Shown: positions 18,466 through 28,046 of the stretch, in pieces
Layout of the letters: each line of letters starts with the position of its first letter
How positions within the stretch are numbered: position 1 is the stretch's first letter
Assembly: GCF_016908775.1 (NCBI RefSeq)
Contig: NZ_JAFBEP010000017.1
Span: forward strand, 1 to 64,000
Source of the DNA: Defluviitalea raffinosedens
Lineage (GTDB): Bacteria > Bacillota > Clostridia > Lachnospirales > Defluviitaleaceae
Direction of reading: 5' to 3'
DNA length: 64,000 bases
The notes under the pieces: model-generated
The model's database searches: none
What the model was told of the DNA's origin: nothing
What the model saw: only the letters and a program-made list of their open reading frames with translations
Translations under genes and position numbers: made by a program

Positions 18466-20055
18466 ATGAAAGTAACCCCGTTTAAGGATTTATCTATACA
18501 ACAAGCAAAGAATGTTTCATCTGTGGAAAAACCATTTTATAAATTGTCCGAAGGTGAAATTTTTAAAGCGCAAATTATAGATATTCAGCATGGGAAAATC
18601 TTGCTGAAACTAAATGATCATTTTTCCATTGAAGCAAAACTGCAAAATCAACTGCTTGAAATGAAAATAGGGCAAATGCTCCTCTTTAAAGTTCAGTCCA
18701 ATGCAAATGATCAAATTTTAATTGAAATACTTAAAAACCAAAACGAAGATCCAAAATTAAATGTTGTTTTAGATGCTTTAAATGCAGCAAAACTTATGAC
18801 AACTCCAGAAAATGTAAAGTTGGTTGAAACTCTATTAGACAATCAACTTCCCATTGACAGCAGTAGCCTCCAAAATGTTTTTCACCAAATTAAAAACCAT
18901 CCTAATATTTCATTGGAAGAAATTGTGTTCTTTCTCAATAATGAAATCGAAATTGATGAGAAAAACATTTTTCAATTAAATGGCTATATTGAACATAGCA
19001 TAAACTTAGAAGAACAGGTTGGACAGCTTTTAGACAGAATAGAAAATATGAAAGATGTTTTTAATAAGGTTGAATTGATAAAATCATTAGCCCAGGCAAA
19101 GGATATCCCTGATTCTGCAGAATCACTTGCAAATTCTGACTCTGGGGAGAAAGTCAATCATGCGAGCCGGGATTTATCAAAGTTAGCAAAAGAAATTGAA
19201 GTGTTAAATGAACTTAAGAACAAACCTGAATTTTTACTAAAAGATATATTTCAAAAAGAAAATGATACGTTTCATTTCAGCCAAGATTTAAATCCTGAAT
19301 TAAAGGCCATACTTTCTAATGACGAAGAGATTTCTAATTATTTGAAAACTACATTTGAATTATGGATGAATGCCAATGATGAAAATGAAATAAGTGAAAA
19401 AGCAAAAGAAGGGTTAGAAAAAATTCTTTCTGATAAAGTTAAGACCTTTTTACATATAATAAGAAATGATATTCACATTCCTCTGGAGGATTTAAGAAAT
19501 CAAGAAAAGCTGAAAGAAGTATATAATAAACTTTATAAATACGTTCTTTCTCTAGACAATACAGCGCATAAGATGGACTCAGCCCAGGGTAAAGAAATTG
19601 CAGAAACTTCCCAGCAAATTAAAGATCATTTGGATTTTATGAACCAGCTCAGCAAATTTCAATCGTATATTCAAATACCCATCAAAATGGATCGTCACAA
19701 TGCTCAGGCAGATTTATACGTTTTTCGTAAAAAGAAAAATAAGAAAAATGATGCCCAGTCCATATCGGCACTTATTGCTTTAGATTTGGCAAAGCTTGGG
19801 TATATGGAAGCATTTGTTCAAAAGAATGGAAAAGATGTATATTGTCAATTTAGATTAGAAAATGAAAATTATAAAGGGATTTTTCAAAAGTATAGCCAAA
19901 AATTAACGAATGCTTTGCTCAATAAAGGTTATAATTTAAAATCAATAAGTTTTCATTCATTAAAAGAGCGTTTTAATATAATTAAATCTCCGGGAAATGA
20001 TATTACTTCTATAAAAGAAGAACCAAAAAGATATTCTTTTGATATGAGGGTGTAA
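18466..20055 (+). CDS. FliK-like protein at the ylqG position (flagellar hook-length control domain)
   Basis: The 529-residue protein is hydrophilic and helical, rich in Lys, Glu and Asn, with no signal peptide or membrane segment. Its C-terminal part (about residues 400-490: QIPIKMDRHNAQADLYVFRK, LIALDLAKLGYMEAF, QFRLENENYKGIF) resembles the FliK/Flg_hook C-terminal domain that senses hook length and switches export through FlhB. The gene lies after rnhB and before an FlhB-tail gene, exactly as ylqG-ylqH in B. subtilis. The ATG at 18466 follows GAGGTGAT. Whether it acts in flagellar export or elsewhere is unknown. Confidence 0.7.
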   Translation: MKVTPFKDLSIQQAKNVSSVEKPFYKLSEGEIFKAQIIDIQHGKILLKLNDHFSIEAKLQNQLLEMKIGQMLLFKVQSNANDQILIEILKNQNEDPKLNVVLDALNAAKLMTTPENVKLVETLLDNQLPIDSSSLQNVFHQIKNHPNISLEEIVFFLNNEIEIDEKNIFQLNGYIEHSINLEEQVGQLLDRIENMKDVFNKVELIKSLAQAKDIPDSAESLANSDSGEKVNHASRDLSKLAKEIEVLNELKNKPEFLLKDIFQKENDTFHFSQDLNPELKAILSNDEEISNYLKTTFELWMNANDENEISEKAKEGLEKILSDKVKTFLHIIRNDIHIPLEDLRNQEKLKEVYNKLYKYVLSLDNTAHKMDSAQGKEIAETSQQIKDHLDFMNQLSKFQSYIQIPIKMDRHNAQADLYVFRKKKNKKNDAQSISALIALDLAKLGYMEAFVQKNGKDVYCQFRLENENYKGIFQKYSQKLTNALLNKGYNLKSISFHSLKERFNIIKSPGNDITSIKEEPKRYSFDMRV

Positions 20056-20058
20056 TGT

Positions 20059-20337
20059 ATGAAAAAGGAAATCAAAAAAGCGGCAGCTATTCATTATGAA
20101 AAAGGAAGTTCGGCTCCCAAAGTTTTAGCCAAAGGGAAAGGGATTATCGCAGAAAACCTCATCAGCAAAGCTTTAGAAGAAGATGTACCAGTATATGAAA
20201 ATCCTGAGCTGGCTAATATCCTGACTCAACTGGATATCGGAGATTTTATTCCACCTGAATTGTATGAAGTAGTGGCAGAAATTCTTGTTTTTGTTGGAAA
20301 CCTGGATGCTCTGCAGGAGAAGATGAAGGATGATTAA
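20059..20337 (+). CDS. FlhB C-terminal-domain homologue (YlqH-like)
   Basis: This 92-residue protein corresponds to the cytoplasmic tail of the export switch protein FlhB without its membrane domain: AAAIHYEKGSSAPKVLAKGK, then an EDVPVYENPELANIL region and ELYEVVAEILVFV. The self-cleavage motif NPTH of true FlhB is absent; the equivalent position appears as HYEKG. It begins 3 bp after the FliK-like gene and overlaps yraN by 8 bp, so the three are coupled. The pairing of a FliK-like protein with an FlhB tail suggests that the two proteins interact; that is inference. Confidence 0.88.
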   Translation: MKKEIKKAAAIHYEKGSSAPKVLAKGKGIIAENLISKALEEDVPVYENPELANILTQLDIGDFIPPELYEVVAEILVFVGNLDALQEKMKDD

Positions 20338-20692
20338 TAAAAGGAATATTGGAAGCTGGGGCGAAGAGATAGGCGTGGATTTTTTGCAAAAACAAGGCTT
20401 AAAAATCCGGGAAAAAAACTTTAGATGCAGAATAGGAGAAGTGGATATCATTGCAGAAGAAGATGAATATTTAGTATTTGTAGAAGTAAAATATAGGAAA
20501 GATCTTTCCCATGGCTATCCCAGAGAAGCCGTAAATTATTATAAGCAAAAGACCATTTCTAAAGTTGCATTATGGTATATAAAAAAGTATAATTTATGGA
20601 ATCGACCCTGTCGTTTTGATGTCCTTGAGATATTAGGAAGTAATTCGAATCTTAAAATGACACTTATTAAAAATGCTTTTTATGCAAATTAA
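20330..20692 (+). CDS. yraN: YraN family (UPF0102) nuclease-like protein
   Basis: The 120-residue protein has the small restriction-endonuclease-like fold of UPF0102: NIGSWGEEIGVDFLQKQGLK at the start, then the putative catalytic E-V-D...E-V-K set in CRIGEVDIIAEEDEYLVFVEVKYR. These residues match the PD-(D/E)xK nuclease core. The biological role is not established. It overlaps the preceding gene by 8 bp and commonly follows rnhB/ylqH in Firmicutes. Confidence 0.92.
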   Translation: MINKRNIGSWGEEIGVDFLQKQGLKIREKNFRCRIGEVDIIAEEDEYLVFVEVKYRKDLSHGYPREAVNYYKQKTISKVALWYIKKYNLWNRPCRFDVLEILGSNSNLKMTLIKNAFYAN

Positions 20693-20712
20693 AACAAAGA
20701 AAGGGAATTCTA

Positions 20713-21540
20713 ATGGATTTTAATCGTACAAAAAACCTATCCATTCATCAAAAATCTGATTTAATCTATATTACTTTTCCCTCTTTCGATCAGACCAATC
20801 TTGTAAATCACTGCTTTAGCACTAAATTGGGCGGTGTTAGTAAAGGGATATACGAATCGTTGAACTTAGGGTTTGGGAGAGGGGACGATGATGAAAATGT
20901 TAAAAGAAATTATAAAATCCTATGCAGTGCTCTTGGAATCAACTCTGAGGATTTAGTGTTTTCAAACCAAGTCCATGGTATTAACATAAAAGTTATTTCA
21001 AAAGAAAAGGGAGAATACATAAATTCGAAAAATAATAGTGAAGGAATAGATGGATTAATAACGAATGTACCCAAATTACCTTTAGTCACTTTATATGCAG
21101 ATTGTGTTCCGCTCTTCTTCTTGGATCCTGTTAAAAAAGTTGCAGGACTTGCCCATGCAGGTTGGAGAGGAACGGTCAATAAAATAGGATTGGAAATGGT
21201 AGAAATTTTTCGGAACAACTTTCATTCTAATCCTGAAGATCTATTAATAGGTATTGGACCTTCCATAGGAAAATGCTGTTTCGAAGTTGATGAACCAGTG
21301 GCTCGGGAATTTGAAACAGTATTTTCTAATGCAGACAATATCATTTATCCCAAAGATAATAATAAATATATTATTGACTTGTGGGAAGCGAATAAGAAAA
21401 TATTAGTAGACAGTGGTATTTCGCCTGATCATATTACTGTGACTGATTTATGTACGCAATGTAATAAAGATATTTTCTTTTCCCACAGAGGCCACAATGG
21501 TAAAAGAGGAAGTTTGGCTGCCATTATTGAATTAAAGTAA
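20713..21540 (+). CDS. pgeF: Peptidoglycan editing factor / multicopper polyphenol oxidase-like PgeF (YlmD)
   Basis: This 275-residue member of the DUF152/LACC1 family has GGVSKGIYESLNLG, FSNQVHGINI, VTLYADCVPLFFLDP and LAHAGWRGTVNKIG, with His, Cys and His metal ligands of the active site in the last motifs. Homologues act on purine nucleosides or amino-sugar errors in peptidoglycan precursors. In B. subtilis ylmD is next to ylmE (yggS). Here the two lie 9 kb apart. The start follows AAAGGGAAT. Confidence 0.93.
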   Translation: MDFNRTKNLSIHQKSDLIYITFPSFDQTNLVNHCFSTKLGGVSKGIYESLNLGFGRGDDDENVKRNYKILCSALGINSEDLVFSNQVHGINIKVISKEKGEYINSKNNSEGIDGLITNVPKLPLVTLYADCVPLFFLDPVKKVAGLAHAGWRGTVNKIGLEMVEIFRNNFHSNPEDLLIGIGPSIGKCCFEVDEPVAREFETVFSNADNIIYPKDNNKYIIDLWEANKKILVDSGISPDHITVTDLCTQCNKDIFFSHRGHNGKRGSLAAIIELK

Positions 21541-21563
21541 CCGCCAAAATCATACAAATTGAA

Positions 21564-21591
21564 TTGATAAATTCATCATTTTGGATATAAT
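21564..21591 (+). promoter_or_regulatory. Putative promoter for the DUF512-der-plsY-gpsA unit
   Basis: TTGATA at 21564-21569 and TATAAT at 21586-21591 are 16 bp apart, in the 93-bp gap after pgeF. Confidence 0.55.
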
Positions 21592-21633
21592 AAGGTTATA
21601 CTAGAATATTAATTTTGCAGGAGTTGTGCTGGA

Positions 21634-22971
21634 TTGAAAAAATATAAAGAACATAAAATCACTAAAGTACTTTCTGGAAGTATTGCTGAAGAACTGGGAA
21701 TAGAAGAAGGAGATATACTTCTTGCCATAAATGATCAGTCAATTGAAGATGTTTTTGATTATCGATATCTTCTATCCGATGAATTTATAACACTGTTGGT
21801 TAGAAAGAATTCTCAAGAGGAATGGGAATTTGAAATTGAAAAAGAAATTGATGAAGATTTAGGACTGGTTTTTGAAAATGAATTAATGGATGACTTAAAA
21901 CCATGCAGAAACAAATGTGTTTTTTGCTTTATTGATCAACTTCCACCGCATATGAGAAAAACGGTTTACTTTAAAGATGATGATTGGCGAATGTCTTTCC
22001 TATATGGTAATTATATTACTTTAACCAATATGAGTGATAAAGACTTTGAAAGACTTTTGTTCTACCGTTTGTCTCCTATGAATATCTCAGTTCATGCTAC
22101 AGACCCGGAAGTAAGAAAAAAGATGCTCAACAATCGATTTGCAGGAGACATCCTGGAAAGAATTAAAAGAATCGTTGATGCAGGAATAGAAGTAAACTGT
22201 CAAATCGTTTTATGTAAGGGATTAAATGATGGGGAAATTCTTGAAAAAACCATAAAGGATTTAGGGCAGTTTTTGCCTGGAATTAAAAGCACATCCGTAG
22301 TTCCGGTTGGCATCTCAAAATTTCGCCATGAACTGTATCCGCTCATACCTTTTGAAAAAGAAGATGCCAGAGCAGTGATTAAAATTATTCATAAATGGCA
22401 GGATTATTTCAAGAAGAAATATAATAATTCATTTATTTATGCTGCCGATGAATTCTATTTAACAGGAGAAGTAGAAATTCCGGAGTTTGAGAAATATGAA
22501 GATTTTCCACAGATTGAAAATGGAGTAGGTATGGTGGCTTTAATGAAACATGAATTTGATGAATATTATAAAACACTTCCAGAAGTGTTGGATGAGTATA
22601 TTGATGTTTCAATTGCCACTGGAGTGATTACCTATCCCTTTATTTGTGAGCTGGTAGATCGTTTAAATCAAAAATATCCAAATCTTTCAGTGCGTATCTA
22701 TCCGATTACAAATTATTTTTTTGGTGAAAAAATAACCGTTTCAGGTCTTATGACTGGTCAAGATCTACTCGGTCAATTAAAGCATAAAGAATTAGGAAGT
22801 CGTTTATTGCTTCCTCAAAATGCTTTTCGTGACAACGATACAATATTGTTGGATGATATGTATGTAGAAGATTTGGAAAAAGAATTGAATATTCCAATCA
22901 CTATTGTAGAAAATTCTGGTAAAGAATTTATTAAAGCAATACTAAATATAAAGGAGAATTCTAATGAGTAA
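21634..22971 (+). CDS. DUF512 protein with PDZ and radical-SAM-like Cys motif
   Basis: The 445-residue protein begins with a PDZ-like domain ([19 protein letters not shown]), then a Cys cluster [15 protein letters not shown] (C-x3-C-x2-C, as in radical SAM iron-sulfur enzymes), followed by a TIM-barrel-like region with [16 protein letters not shown] and [12 protein letters not shown], and the DUF512 domain from about residue 250. These proteins are widespread in Clostridia, nearly always beside der. The function is unknown. The start is taken as TTG at 21634 with AGGAG at 21619-21623; no ATG is available nearby. It overlaps der by 8 bp. Confidence 0.9.
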   Translation: MKKYKEHKITKVLSGSIAEELGIEEGDILLAINDQSIEDVFDYRYLLSDEFITLLVRKNSQEEWEFEIEKEIDEDLGLVFENELMDDLKPCRNKCVFCFIDQLPPHMRKTVYFKDDDWRMSFLYGNYITLTNMSDKDFERLLFYRLSPMNISVHATDPEVRKKMLNNRFAGDILERIKRIVDAGIEVNCQIVLCKGLNDGEILEKTIKDLGQFLPGIKSTSVVPVGISKFRHELYPLIPFEKEDARAVIKIIHKWQDYFKKKYNNSFIYAADEFYLTGEVEIPEFEKYEDFPQIENGVGMVALMKHEFDEYYKTLPEVLDEYIDVSIATGVITYPFICELVDRLNQKYPNLSVRIYPITNYFFGEKITVSGLMTGQDLLGQLKHKELGSRLLLPQNAFRDNDTILLDDMYVEDLEKELNIPITIVENSGKEFIKAILNIKENSNE

Positions 22972-24289
22972 ACCTATCGTTGCTATTGTAGGACGACCAA
23001 ATGTAGGAAAATCAACTTTATTTAATCGTTTAGCAGGGGAAAGAATAGCTATTGTTGAAGACACTCCTGGAGTTACGAGGGACAGAATATATGCTGATGT
23101 GGAATGGCTCAATCATTCCTTTACATTGATCGATACAGGAGGAATAGAGCCAAACTCCGATGATATCATTTTAAGTCAGATGAGAAAACAAGCAGAAATT
23201 GCAATTGAAACAGCAGATGTAGTAATTTTTCTGGTGGATGTGAAACAAGGGCTTACGGATTCAGATCATGAGGTTGCAAATATGCTTAGAAAATCTCATA
23301 AGCCTGTGGTATTGGCCGTAAATAAAGTGGACAATATGATAAAAGATAATTTGGATGTATATGAGTTTTATAATTTAGGACTGGGGGATCCTATTCCAAT
23401 ATCAGCAGCGCAGCCTTTGGGATTGGGAGATATGTTAGATAAAGTGATCGAACATTTCCCAGAGCAAAAAATATCAGAAGAAGATGATGATGCTATTAAA
23501 GTTGCAATTATAGGAAAACCCAATGTAGGGAAATCTTCATTAATTAATAAAATATTAGGTGAAGAACGGGTTATCGTAAGTGATATACCAGGGACTACAA
23601 GAGATGCCATCGATACGCCTGTGACCATTGGGGAAGATCATTTCGTATTTATAGATACAGCAGGTGTTAGAAGAAAAAATAAAATTAAAGAAGAGATAGA
23701 GAAATATAGTATTGTAAGAACTGTTGCTGCTATAGAGCGAGCGGATGTTGCCGTTTTAATGATTGATGCAGAAGAAGGTATTACTGAACAAGATACTAAA
23801 ATTGCAGGAATTGCTCATGAGAAAGGAAAAGCTTGTATTGTAGTCGTTAACAAATGGGACAAAATCGAAAAAGACGATAAGACTATGAATAAATATTTGA
23901 AAGAAATTGATTTTAAACTTAGTTATATGCCGTATGCCCCAAAATTATTTATTTCTGCATTAACAGGACAAAGAGTTCATAAATTATTTGAAATGATTAA
24001 ATTAGTTTCTCAAAATCATTCGCTTCGTATTAGTACGGGCCTATTAAATGATGTTTTATACGAAGCAATGGCAATGAATCAGCCTCCCACAGATAAAGGG
24101 AAACGCCTGAAAATCTATTATATGACTCAGGTAAGTGTAAAACCGCCTACCTTCGTACTATTTGTAAACGATAAAGAACTGATGCATTTCTCTTATGAAC
24201 GATATATAGAAAATCAATTAAGAGAAGCTTTTGGATTTAAAGGAACTCCTTTGCGTTTCATGGTTAGAGAAAAGCAAGGAAAGGAGTAA
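22964..24289 (+). CDS. der: Ribosome biogenesis GTPase Der (EngA)
   Basis: Der is a double GTPase needed for 50S subunit maturation. The 441-residue protein has two complete G domains: [33 protein letters not shown] in the first; [33 protein letters not shown] in the second, then the C-terminal KH-like domain ([20 protein letters not shown]). The ribosome site AAAGGAGAA lies inside the end of the DUF512 gene. plsY follows after 4 bp. Confidence 0.97.
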   Translation: MSKPIVAIVGRPNVGKSTLFNRLAGERIAIVEDTPGVTRDRIYADVEWLNHSFTLIDTGGIEPNSDDIILSQMRKQAEIAIETADVVIFLVDVKQGLTDSDHEVANMLRKSHKPVVLAVNKVDNMIKDNLDVYEFYNLGLGDPIPISAAQPLGLGDMLDKVIEHFPEQKISEEDDDAIKVAIIGKPNVGKSSLINKILGEERVIVSDIPGTTRDAIDTPVTIGEDHFVFIDTAGVRRKNKIKEEIEKYSIVRTVAAIERADVAVLMIDAEEGITEQDTKIAGIAHEKGKACIVVVNKWDKIEKDDKTMNKYLKEIDFKLSYMPYAPKLFISALTGQRVHKLFEMIKLVSQNHSLRISTGLLNDVLYEAMAMNQPPTDKGKRLKIYYMTQVSVKPPTFVLFVNDKELMHFSYERYIENQLREAFGFKGTPLRFMVREKQGKE

Positions 24290-24293
24290 TGAA

Positions 24294-24914
24294 ATGTCTA
24301 GGCTTTTATGCATACTCATTGGTTACTTTATAGGTTGTTTTCAGACTGCTTATATCCTGGGGAAAACAGTGAGAAAAATCGATATACGGCAATTCGGAAG
24401 CGGCAATGCCGGAACAACCAATGTAATAAGGGTTATGGGCTGGAAATCTGGAATAATTACTTTTGCAGGGGATCTACTAAAAGGGATTTTAGCAGTTCTT
24501 ATATGTAAAATGATTTTTCCGGAAAATCTTTCTGCCGGTTTATATGCCGGCTGTGCTGCGGTAGCCGGGCATAACTGGCCAGTTTTTTTGAAATTTAAAG
24601 GTGGAAAAGGTATTGCGACCACTATCGGGATATTATTAGCTTTTGACTTTAAAATCGGTATCATCTGTGCCGCTATAATGGCAATTGTTATTTTGATCAC
24701 CCGGTTTGTATCCCTTGGCTCTATTCTTATGGCCATTTCCATTCCTGTTTTATTTTCAATATTTTGGAGATCGAATTATGAATTAATGATTTTAGCTCTA
24801 TTATTAATGGGTTCTGCCTTATTCAGGCATCGAACGAATATTGAACGGCTGCTTTCAGGAAAAGAATCTAAATTAGGACAGCGTTCAAATAAGAAATTGG
24901 AGGAGAAGCAATAA
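24294..24914 (+). CDS. plsY: Glycerol-3-phosphate acyltransferase PlsY
   Basis: PlsY moves the acyl group from acyl phosphate (made by PlsX, encoded near the start of the window) to glycerol-3-phosphate. The 206-residue integral membrane protein has the family motifs IRQFGSGNAGTTNVIRVMG, AGHNWPVFLKFKGGKGIATT and a further five or so membrane segments. The ATG at 24294 follows AAGGAG at 24281-24286. An upstream in-frame start inside der is not used. It overlaps gpsA by one base, which couples acyl acceptor supply and acylation. Confidence 0.95.
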   Translation: MSRLLCILIGYFIGCFQTAYILGKTVRKIDIRQFGSGNAGTTNVIRVMGWKSGIITFAGDLLKGILAVLICKMIFPENLSAGLYAGCAAVAGHNWPVFLKFKGGKGIATTIGILLAFDFKIGIICAAIMAIVILITRFVSLGSILMAISIPVLFSIFWRSNYELMILALLLMGSALFRHRTNIERLLSGKESKLGQRSNKKLEEKQ

Positions 24915-25957
24915 TGACACAAAACGTTGCAGTTATGGGAGCTGGAAGTTGGGGAACAGCCCTTGCAATATTACTAAGTAAGAACGGACATAATGTTACC
25001 CTATGGTGCTATCAGGAAGAAGAAAGAATAATGCTTGAGAAGTCCAGGGAAAACTTATCTTATCTTCCTGGAGTACTGATTCCAAATAACATTCATTTAA
25101 CTTCTGATTATGAAGAAGCGCTTTTGGATAAGAAGATCATAGTTATAACCATCCCTTCCAAGTTTATCCGAAGTAATATGGAGAAATTCTCGCCATATTT
25201 AAAAGAAGACCAGATCATAGTTAACGCTTCCAAAGGGTTAGAAAATGATACACTACTTACAATGTCCCAAGTTATTTCGGAAGTTGTGCCACAGTGTGCT
25301 GTAGCTGTTTTATCAGGTCCCAGTCATGCTGAAGAAGTTGCAAGAGATATTCCAACAGCTTGTGTTATTTCTTCCAAATCGAAAAAAGTTGCTGAACTGG
25401 TTCAGGATGTGTTTATGACGCCAAAATTCAGAGTTTATACTAATCCCGATTTGATTGGAGTGGAATTGGGCGGTGCCTTAAAAAATGTTATTGCTTTGGC
25501 AGCAGGAATTGTTGACGGCTTAGGCTTTGGAGACAATACCAAAGCTGCCCTTATGACAAGAGGAATGGTTGAAATTACAAGACTGGGTGTGGCAATGGGA
25601 GGAGATATCCAAACTTTTAACGGTTTGTCAGGTATCGGAGATTTAATTGTAACATGTACAAGTATGCACAGCCGCAATCGTCGTGCCGGAATATTAATTG
25701 GACAAGGTAAATCCCTTAAAGAAGCTCTAAAGGAAGTGCAAATGGTAGTAGAAGGAGTACATAGTGCAAAAGCAGCCTATGCTTTATCAAAAAAATATAA
25801 TGTGGAAATGCCCATCATAAGGCAAATCATTGAAGTACTTTTTGAAGGCAAATCTCCTAAAGAAGCTGTTGTTGATTTAATGCTGAGGGATAAAAGATCG
25901 GAACATCAAAAAGAAGATATTCACTGGACCCATTCTGTATCATGGAAAGATGAGTAA
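24914..25957 (+). CDS. gpsA: NAD(P)H-dependent glycerol-3-phosphate dehydrogenase
   Basis: GpsA reduces dihydroxyacetone phosphate to glycerol-3-phosphate for phospholipid synthesis. The 347-residue protein has the Rossmann motif VMGAGSWGTALAILL, the LSGPSHAEEVA segment, the catalytic-lysine region GVELGGALKNVIALAAGI, and GLSGIGDLIVTC. The C-terminus carries a tail of about 20 residues (RSEHQKEDIHWTHSVSWKD) beyond the usual end. The gene starts on the last base of the plsY stop, and its stop lies within a terminator stem. Confidence 0.96.
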   Translation: MTQNVAVMGAGSWGTALAILLSKNGHNVTLWCYQEEERIMLEKSRENLSYLPGVLIPNNIHLTSDYEEALLDKKIIVITIPSKFIRSNMEKFSPYLKEDQIIVNASKGLENDTLLTMSQVISEVVPQCAVAVLSGPSHAEEVARDIPTACVISSKSKKVAELVQDVFMTPKFRVYTNPDLIGVELGGALKNVIALAAGIVDGLGFGDNTKAALMTRGMVEITRLGVAMGGDIQTFNGLSGIGDLIVTCTSMHSRNRRAGILIGQGKSLKEALKEVQMVVEGVHSAKAAYALSKKYNVEMPIIRQIIEVLFEGKSPKEAVVDLMLRDKRSEHQKEDIHWTHSVSWKDE

Positions 25958-25977
25958 TCGTTACTCATCTTTTTTTA
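25949..25977 (+). terminator. Intrinsic terminator after gpsA
   Basis: GATGAGTAA at 25949-25957 pairs perfectly with TTACTCATC at 25961-25969 around a three-base loop, followed by a run of seven T. The gpsA stop codon is part of the stem. Confidence 0.9.
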
Positions 25978-25978
25978 T

Positions 25979-26100
25979 TACATAGAAAATCCTTAATGAT
26001 TTCCTATGTAATAAAAGTTTCTTCGGGAAAGATGAACACTCGCGTATATTGATTTTGTCGGTTTTGCCGACTGCGCTTGGCATAAAAGTTTCTTAAAGAA
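25979..26100 (+). repeat. Structured intergenic element between gpsA and spoIVA
   Basis: This 244-bp gap holds an imperfect inverted repeat (TACATAGAAAATC from 25979 with GATTTCCTATGTA ending at 26010), a 13-bp direct repeat ATAAAAGTTTCTT at 26011-26023 and 26082-26094, and a hairpin GTCGG/CCGAC at about 26057-26071. The sequence CGCGTATATTG and the hairpin are richer in GC than surrounding spacer. The build is that of a modular dispersed intergenic repeat, but copy number cannot be assessed here. Confidence 0.45.
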
Positions 26101-26148
26101 AAACTCTTTCTTATAGAATTGATTCATTGTAATAATACATTTTTTGAG

Positions 26149-26176
26149 ACATATATTTTAAATGTACCCATACAAT
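26149..26176 (+). promoter_or_regulatory. Sigma-E-like sporulation promoter for spoIVA
   Basis: CATACAAT at 26169-26176 matches the sigma-E -10 consensus (CATACAMT) exactly, and ACATATA at 26149-26155, 13 bp upstream, is close to the sigma-E -35. spoIVA is a known sigma-E target in B. subtilis. Confidence 0.75.
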
Positions 26177-26201
26177 AATCAATTTATTAGGAGGATGCCA
26201 T

Positions 26202-27680
26202 ATGGAAAGTTATAACATTTATCAGGATATTGCGCAAAGAACGAACGGAGACATTTACATAGGGGTAGTTGGACCCGTCAGAACTGGAAAATCGACTTTT
26301 ATCAAACGATTTATGGATTTACTTGTAATACCTAATATAACCGATAATTATAACAAAGAAAGAGCTAAAGATGAGCTTCCTCAAAGTGCAGCCGGAAAGA
26401 CTATTATGACGACAGAACCTAAGTTTATTCCCAATGAATCGGTAACAATTTCTCTGAATGACGAACTGGATTTTAATGTACGAATGATTGATTGTGTTGG
26501 ATATATGGTTCCTGGTGCAACAGGACACCTGGAAGGTGAGAATCCCAGAATGGTTCATACTCCCTGGTATGAGTATGAAATACCATTTACTGAAGCAGCA
26601 GAAATAGGCACCAAAAAAGTAATTAATGATCATTCCACCATTGGTATTGTTGTAACCACTGATGGATCAATAACGGATATTCCAAGAAATGACTATGAAG
26701 AAGCTGAACAAAGAGTAATCAATGAGTTAAAAGCTATCAATAAACCATTTGTAGTATTGCTGAATTCTGCTAAACCTTATGATTCTCAGACTCAGGAATT
26801 GAATAGAGAACTTTCAGAAAAGTATAATGTGCCTGTTATCACCTGTAATTGTGCACAGTTGAAAATGGATGATGTAAATAGAATTATGGAAAATGTTTTA
26901 TATGAATTTCCAATTCAAGAAATTCAATTTGTTTTTCCTAAATGGGTCGAAGCATTGGATACGGATCACTGGATGAAAAAGCAATTGGTATCAGCTGTAA
27001 AAGATACAATGTATCCTGTTTATCGGCTTAGAGAATTAAAAGATGCATTGGAAGATTTTAAGAATTATGATTTTATAAAAAAAGTATATCAAGATAAAAT
27101 TAATTTAGGAACAGGTATTATAAGAATTGAGTTGTCCACTGCTGATCACCTTTTCTATAAAGTTTTATCTGAAACTACCGGAATGGAAATTGAAGGAGAG
27201 CATCAGCTCATTTCTCTTATTCGTAAACTGGCTGATACAAAGAGAGAATATGATAAAGTGGCCTATGCTTTGCATGAAGTAAAGCAAAAAGGATATGGGG
27301 TGGTGACTCCAATGCTGGATGAATTAAAACTGGAAGAACCTGAAATAGTTAAGCAAGGAAACCGTTTTGGAGTAAAACTTCGCGCCAGCGCTCCCTCAAT
27401 TCATTTAATTCGTGCCGATATAGAAACAGAAGTTTCACCTATTGTAGGTACAGAAAAGCAAAGCGAAGAATTAGTTAATTATTTAATGAGTGAATTTGAA
27501 ACCGATCCGAAAAAGATATGGGAATCTAATATTTTTGGAAAATCTCTTCATGAATTAGTAAATGAAGGATTGCAGAATAAACTTTATCGTATGCCTGAAG
27601 ATGCACAAATGAAACTTCAAGAAACACTGCAGAAAATCATTAATGAAGGAAGTGGCGGCTTAATTTGTATTATTTTATAG
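26202..27680 (+). CDS. spoIVA: Stage IV sporulation protein A, spore coat basement ATPase
   Basis: SpoIVA polymerises on the outer forespore surface in the mother cell using ATP hydrolysis and anchors the coat. The 492-residue length is typical. Visible are the Walker A GPVRTGKSTFIKRFMD, the DCVGYMVPGATGH segment, and the conserved C-terminus RMPEDAQMKLQETLQKIINE ending in GGLICIIL. AGGAGG precedes the ATG. It is monocistronic behind a sigma-E-like promoter and before a long terminator. Its presence is good evidence that the organism forms endospores. Confidence 0.97.
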   Translation: MESYNIYQDIAQRTNGDIYIGVVGPVRTGKSTFIKRFMDLLVIPNITDNYNKERAKDELPQSAAGKTIMTTEPKFIPNESVTISLNDELDFNVRMIDCVGYMVPGATGHLEGENPRMVHTPWYEYEIPFTEAAEIGTKKVINDHSTIGIVVTTDGSITDIPRNDYEEAEQRVINELKAINKPFVVLLNSAKPYDSQTQELNRELSEKYNVPVITCNCAQLKMDDVNRIMENVLYEFPIQEIQFVFPKWVEALDTDHWMKKQLVSAVKDTMYPVYRLRELKDALEDFKNYDFIKKVYQDKINLGTGIIRIELSTADHLFYKVLSETTGMEIEGEHQLISLIRKLADTKREYDKVAYALHEVKQKGYGVVTPMLDELKLEEPEIVKQGNRFGVKLRASAPSIHLIRADIETEVSPIVGTEKQSEELVNYLMSEFETDPKKIWESNIFGKSLHELVNEGLQNKLYRMPEDAQMKLQETLQKIINEGSGGLICIIL

Positions 27681-27692
27681 ACATAAGCTGAT

Positions 27693-27742
27693 AAAAAGCA
27701 AAGGCATTTCTCTGATATTTCAGAGAAGTGCTTTTGCTTTTA
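27693..27742 (+). terminator. Long intrinsic terminator after spoIVA
   Basis: The arm AAAGCAAAGGCATTTCTCTGA pairs with the facing arm beginning TCAGAGAAGTGC and ending in CTTTTGCTTT, giving a stem of about 20 bp and a four-base loop. The 3' arm ends in a T-rich stretch. Confidence 0.85.
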
Positions 27743-27749
27743 TAAAAAC

Positions 27750-27778
27750 TTGACAAAAAAAAAGGCATGTAATACAAT
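27750..27778 (+). promoter_or_regulatory. Sigma-A type promoter for the DUF6465-like gene
   Basis: TTGACA at 27750-27755 and TACAAT at 27773-27778 are separated by 17 bp. The start codon lies about 70 bp downstream. Confidence 0.8.
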
Positions 27779-27854
27779 AAAGGAAAAATTATACATTAGA
27801 GGTTGGATAAATACATTGATCATTGTTTTGATTTAAGAATAAGGGGAGATGGGA

Positions 27855-28046
27855 ATGAAAGAAGAAGTATTCATTCAGTTTAATGGGAAAGAAGTATTAT
27901 CATCAGACTTACTGAAAAAATTTAAAGAGATCTGGAAAGAAAAGTCGATGAAAGTAAAGGATATAAAATCATTGAAATTATATTATAATGTGAATGAAGA
28001 GAAATGCTATTATGTTGTAAATGATACTGAAACCGGTTGTTTTTGA
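27855..28046 (+). CDS. Small DUF6465-like protein
   Basis: This 63-residue protein (start KEEVFIQFNGKEVLSSDLLK, then VKDIKSLKLYYNVNEEKCYY, VVNDTETG) resembles the small DUF6465 proteins of Clostridia, which share the phrase D-I-K-S-L-K-L-Y and a closing Y-Y-V-V-N turn. The function is unknown. The ATG at 27855 is chosen because AAGGGGAG at 27841-27848 has six-base spacing to it and none to the ATG at 27849. The gene stands alone with its own consensus promoter and terminator, which suggests steady expression. Confidence 0.75.
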   Translation: MKEEVFIQFNGKEVLSSDLLKKFKEIWKEKSMKVKDIKSLKLYYNVNEEKCYYVVNDTETGCF

